DNA from: Patescibacteria group bacterium
GTDB taxonomy: Bacteria > Patescibacteriota > Microgenomatia > Levybacterales > UBA12049
Reading direction: 5' to 3'
Length of the DNA: 28,803 bases
Assembly (NCBI GenBank): GCA_023487605.1
Contig: JAMDEE010000003.1
Coordinates: 1 to 28,803, forward strand
Below the pieces are notes generated by a model. The model made no database searches and had not been told where the DNA came from. It worked only from the letters and a program-made list of their open reading frames with translations. The translations under genes were made by a program, and so were the position numbers. This document shows positions 28,792 to 28,803 of the stretch, piece after piece. Within the stretch, counting starts at the first letter, position 1; every line of letters starts with the position of its first letter.

Positions 28792-28803
28792 TCTAGAGCA
28801 TTC

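Noticed and set aside
1..28803. CRISPR array, transposase or prophage genes
   Set aside because: No regularly spaced direct repeats with unique spacers, and no integrase, transposase or phage structural motif in any frame; the repeats seen are short and irregular.

Overview
The window reads as one 28.8-kb piece of an AT-rich bacterial chromosome, most likely from the Candidate Phyla Radiation (Patescibacteria) and possibly the Microgenomates side. This assignment is inference. The reasons are small single-copy housekeeping genes in short operons, many small hypothetical membrane or secreted proteins of CPR type, Shine-Dalgarno sites that are often missing, start codons placed directly behind -10 boxes, and short dispersed repeats inside coding sequences. 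UGA is used as an ordinary stop (histidine kinase, MBL-like protein, PRTase-like protein), so the Gracilibacteria/SR1 code does not apply. No phage, transposase, CRISPR array or rRNA is present, and no gene-free stretch exceeds 300 bp.

Layout. Bases 1-10880 are almost all plus strand: the 3' part of cysS; a minus-strand LUD-domain gene; an unknown protein that may have an ADP-ribosyltransferase-like fold; a DUF488-cation transporter pair; a zinc-ribbon protein; a divergent purD; ychF; then rpsF-ssb-rpsR followed by two exported proteases (CtpA- and HtrA-type). Bases 10902-19475 are minus strand. In transcription order they hold a two-gene secreted unit (Ig-like and DUF5666-like), pepP with an AI-2E-family permease, and a TrpR-like regulator (YerC/YecD type) with two palindromic operators. 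A leader with two terminator hairpins then precedes a tightly coupled cassette (unknown protein, PRTase-like, LOG/SLOG) that runs into hisS, rpmE and prfA. Bases 19552-25062 are plus strand: a catalytically dead MBL-like protein with dnaB and a Pro-rich tail gene, then a two-component system (response regulator, histidine kinase) with a membrane phosphodiester glycosidase, then a small exported peptide. A minus-strand tRNA-Leu(CAA) follows. The last block is a NIF3-like gene, efp, an MFS transporter and a membrane protein resembling a degenerate Lgt.

How the parts relate. The most informative signals are regulatory. (1) An identical pair of CTTCAT boxes 11 bp apart lies just upstream of both the response regulator operon and the small exported peptide, which links them as a probable autoregulated regulon. 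(2) At about eight loci a -10 hexamer ends 6-9 nt before the start codon, which predicts leaderless mRNAs. (3) The cassette upstream of hisS has ATGA overlaps and an attenuator-like leader behind a TrpR-like repressor; it is the best candidate here for an undescribed system. (4) Short repeats sit in frame within cysS, ychF, the CtpA-type protease and pepP, and as palindromes between genes.
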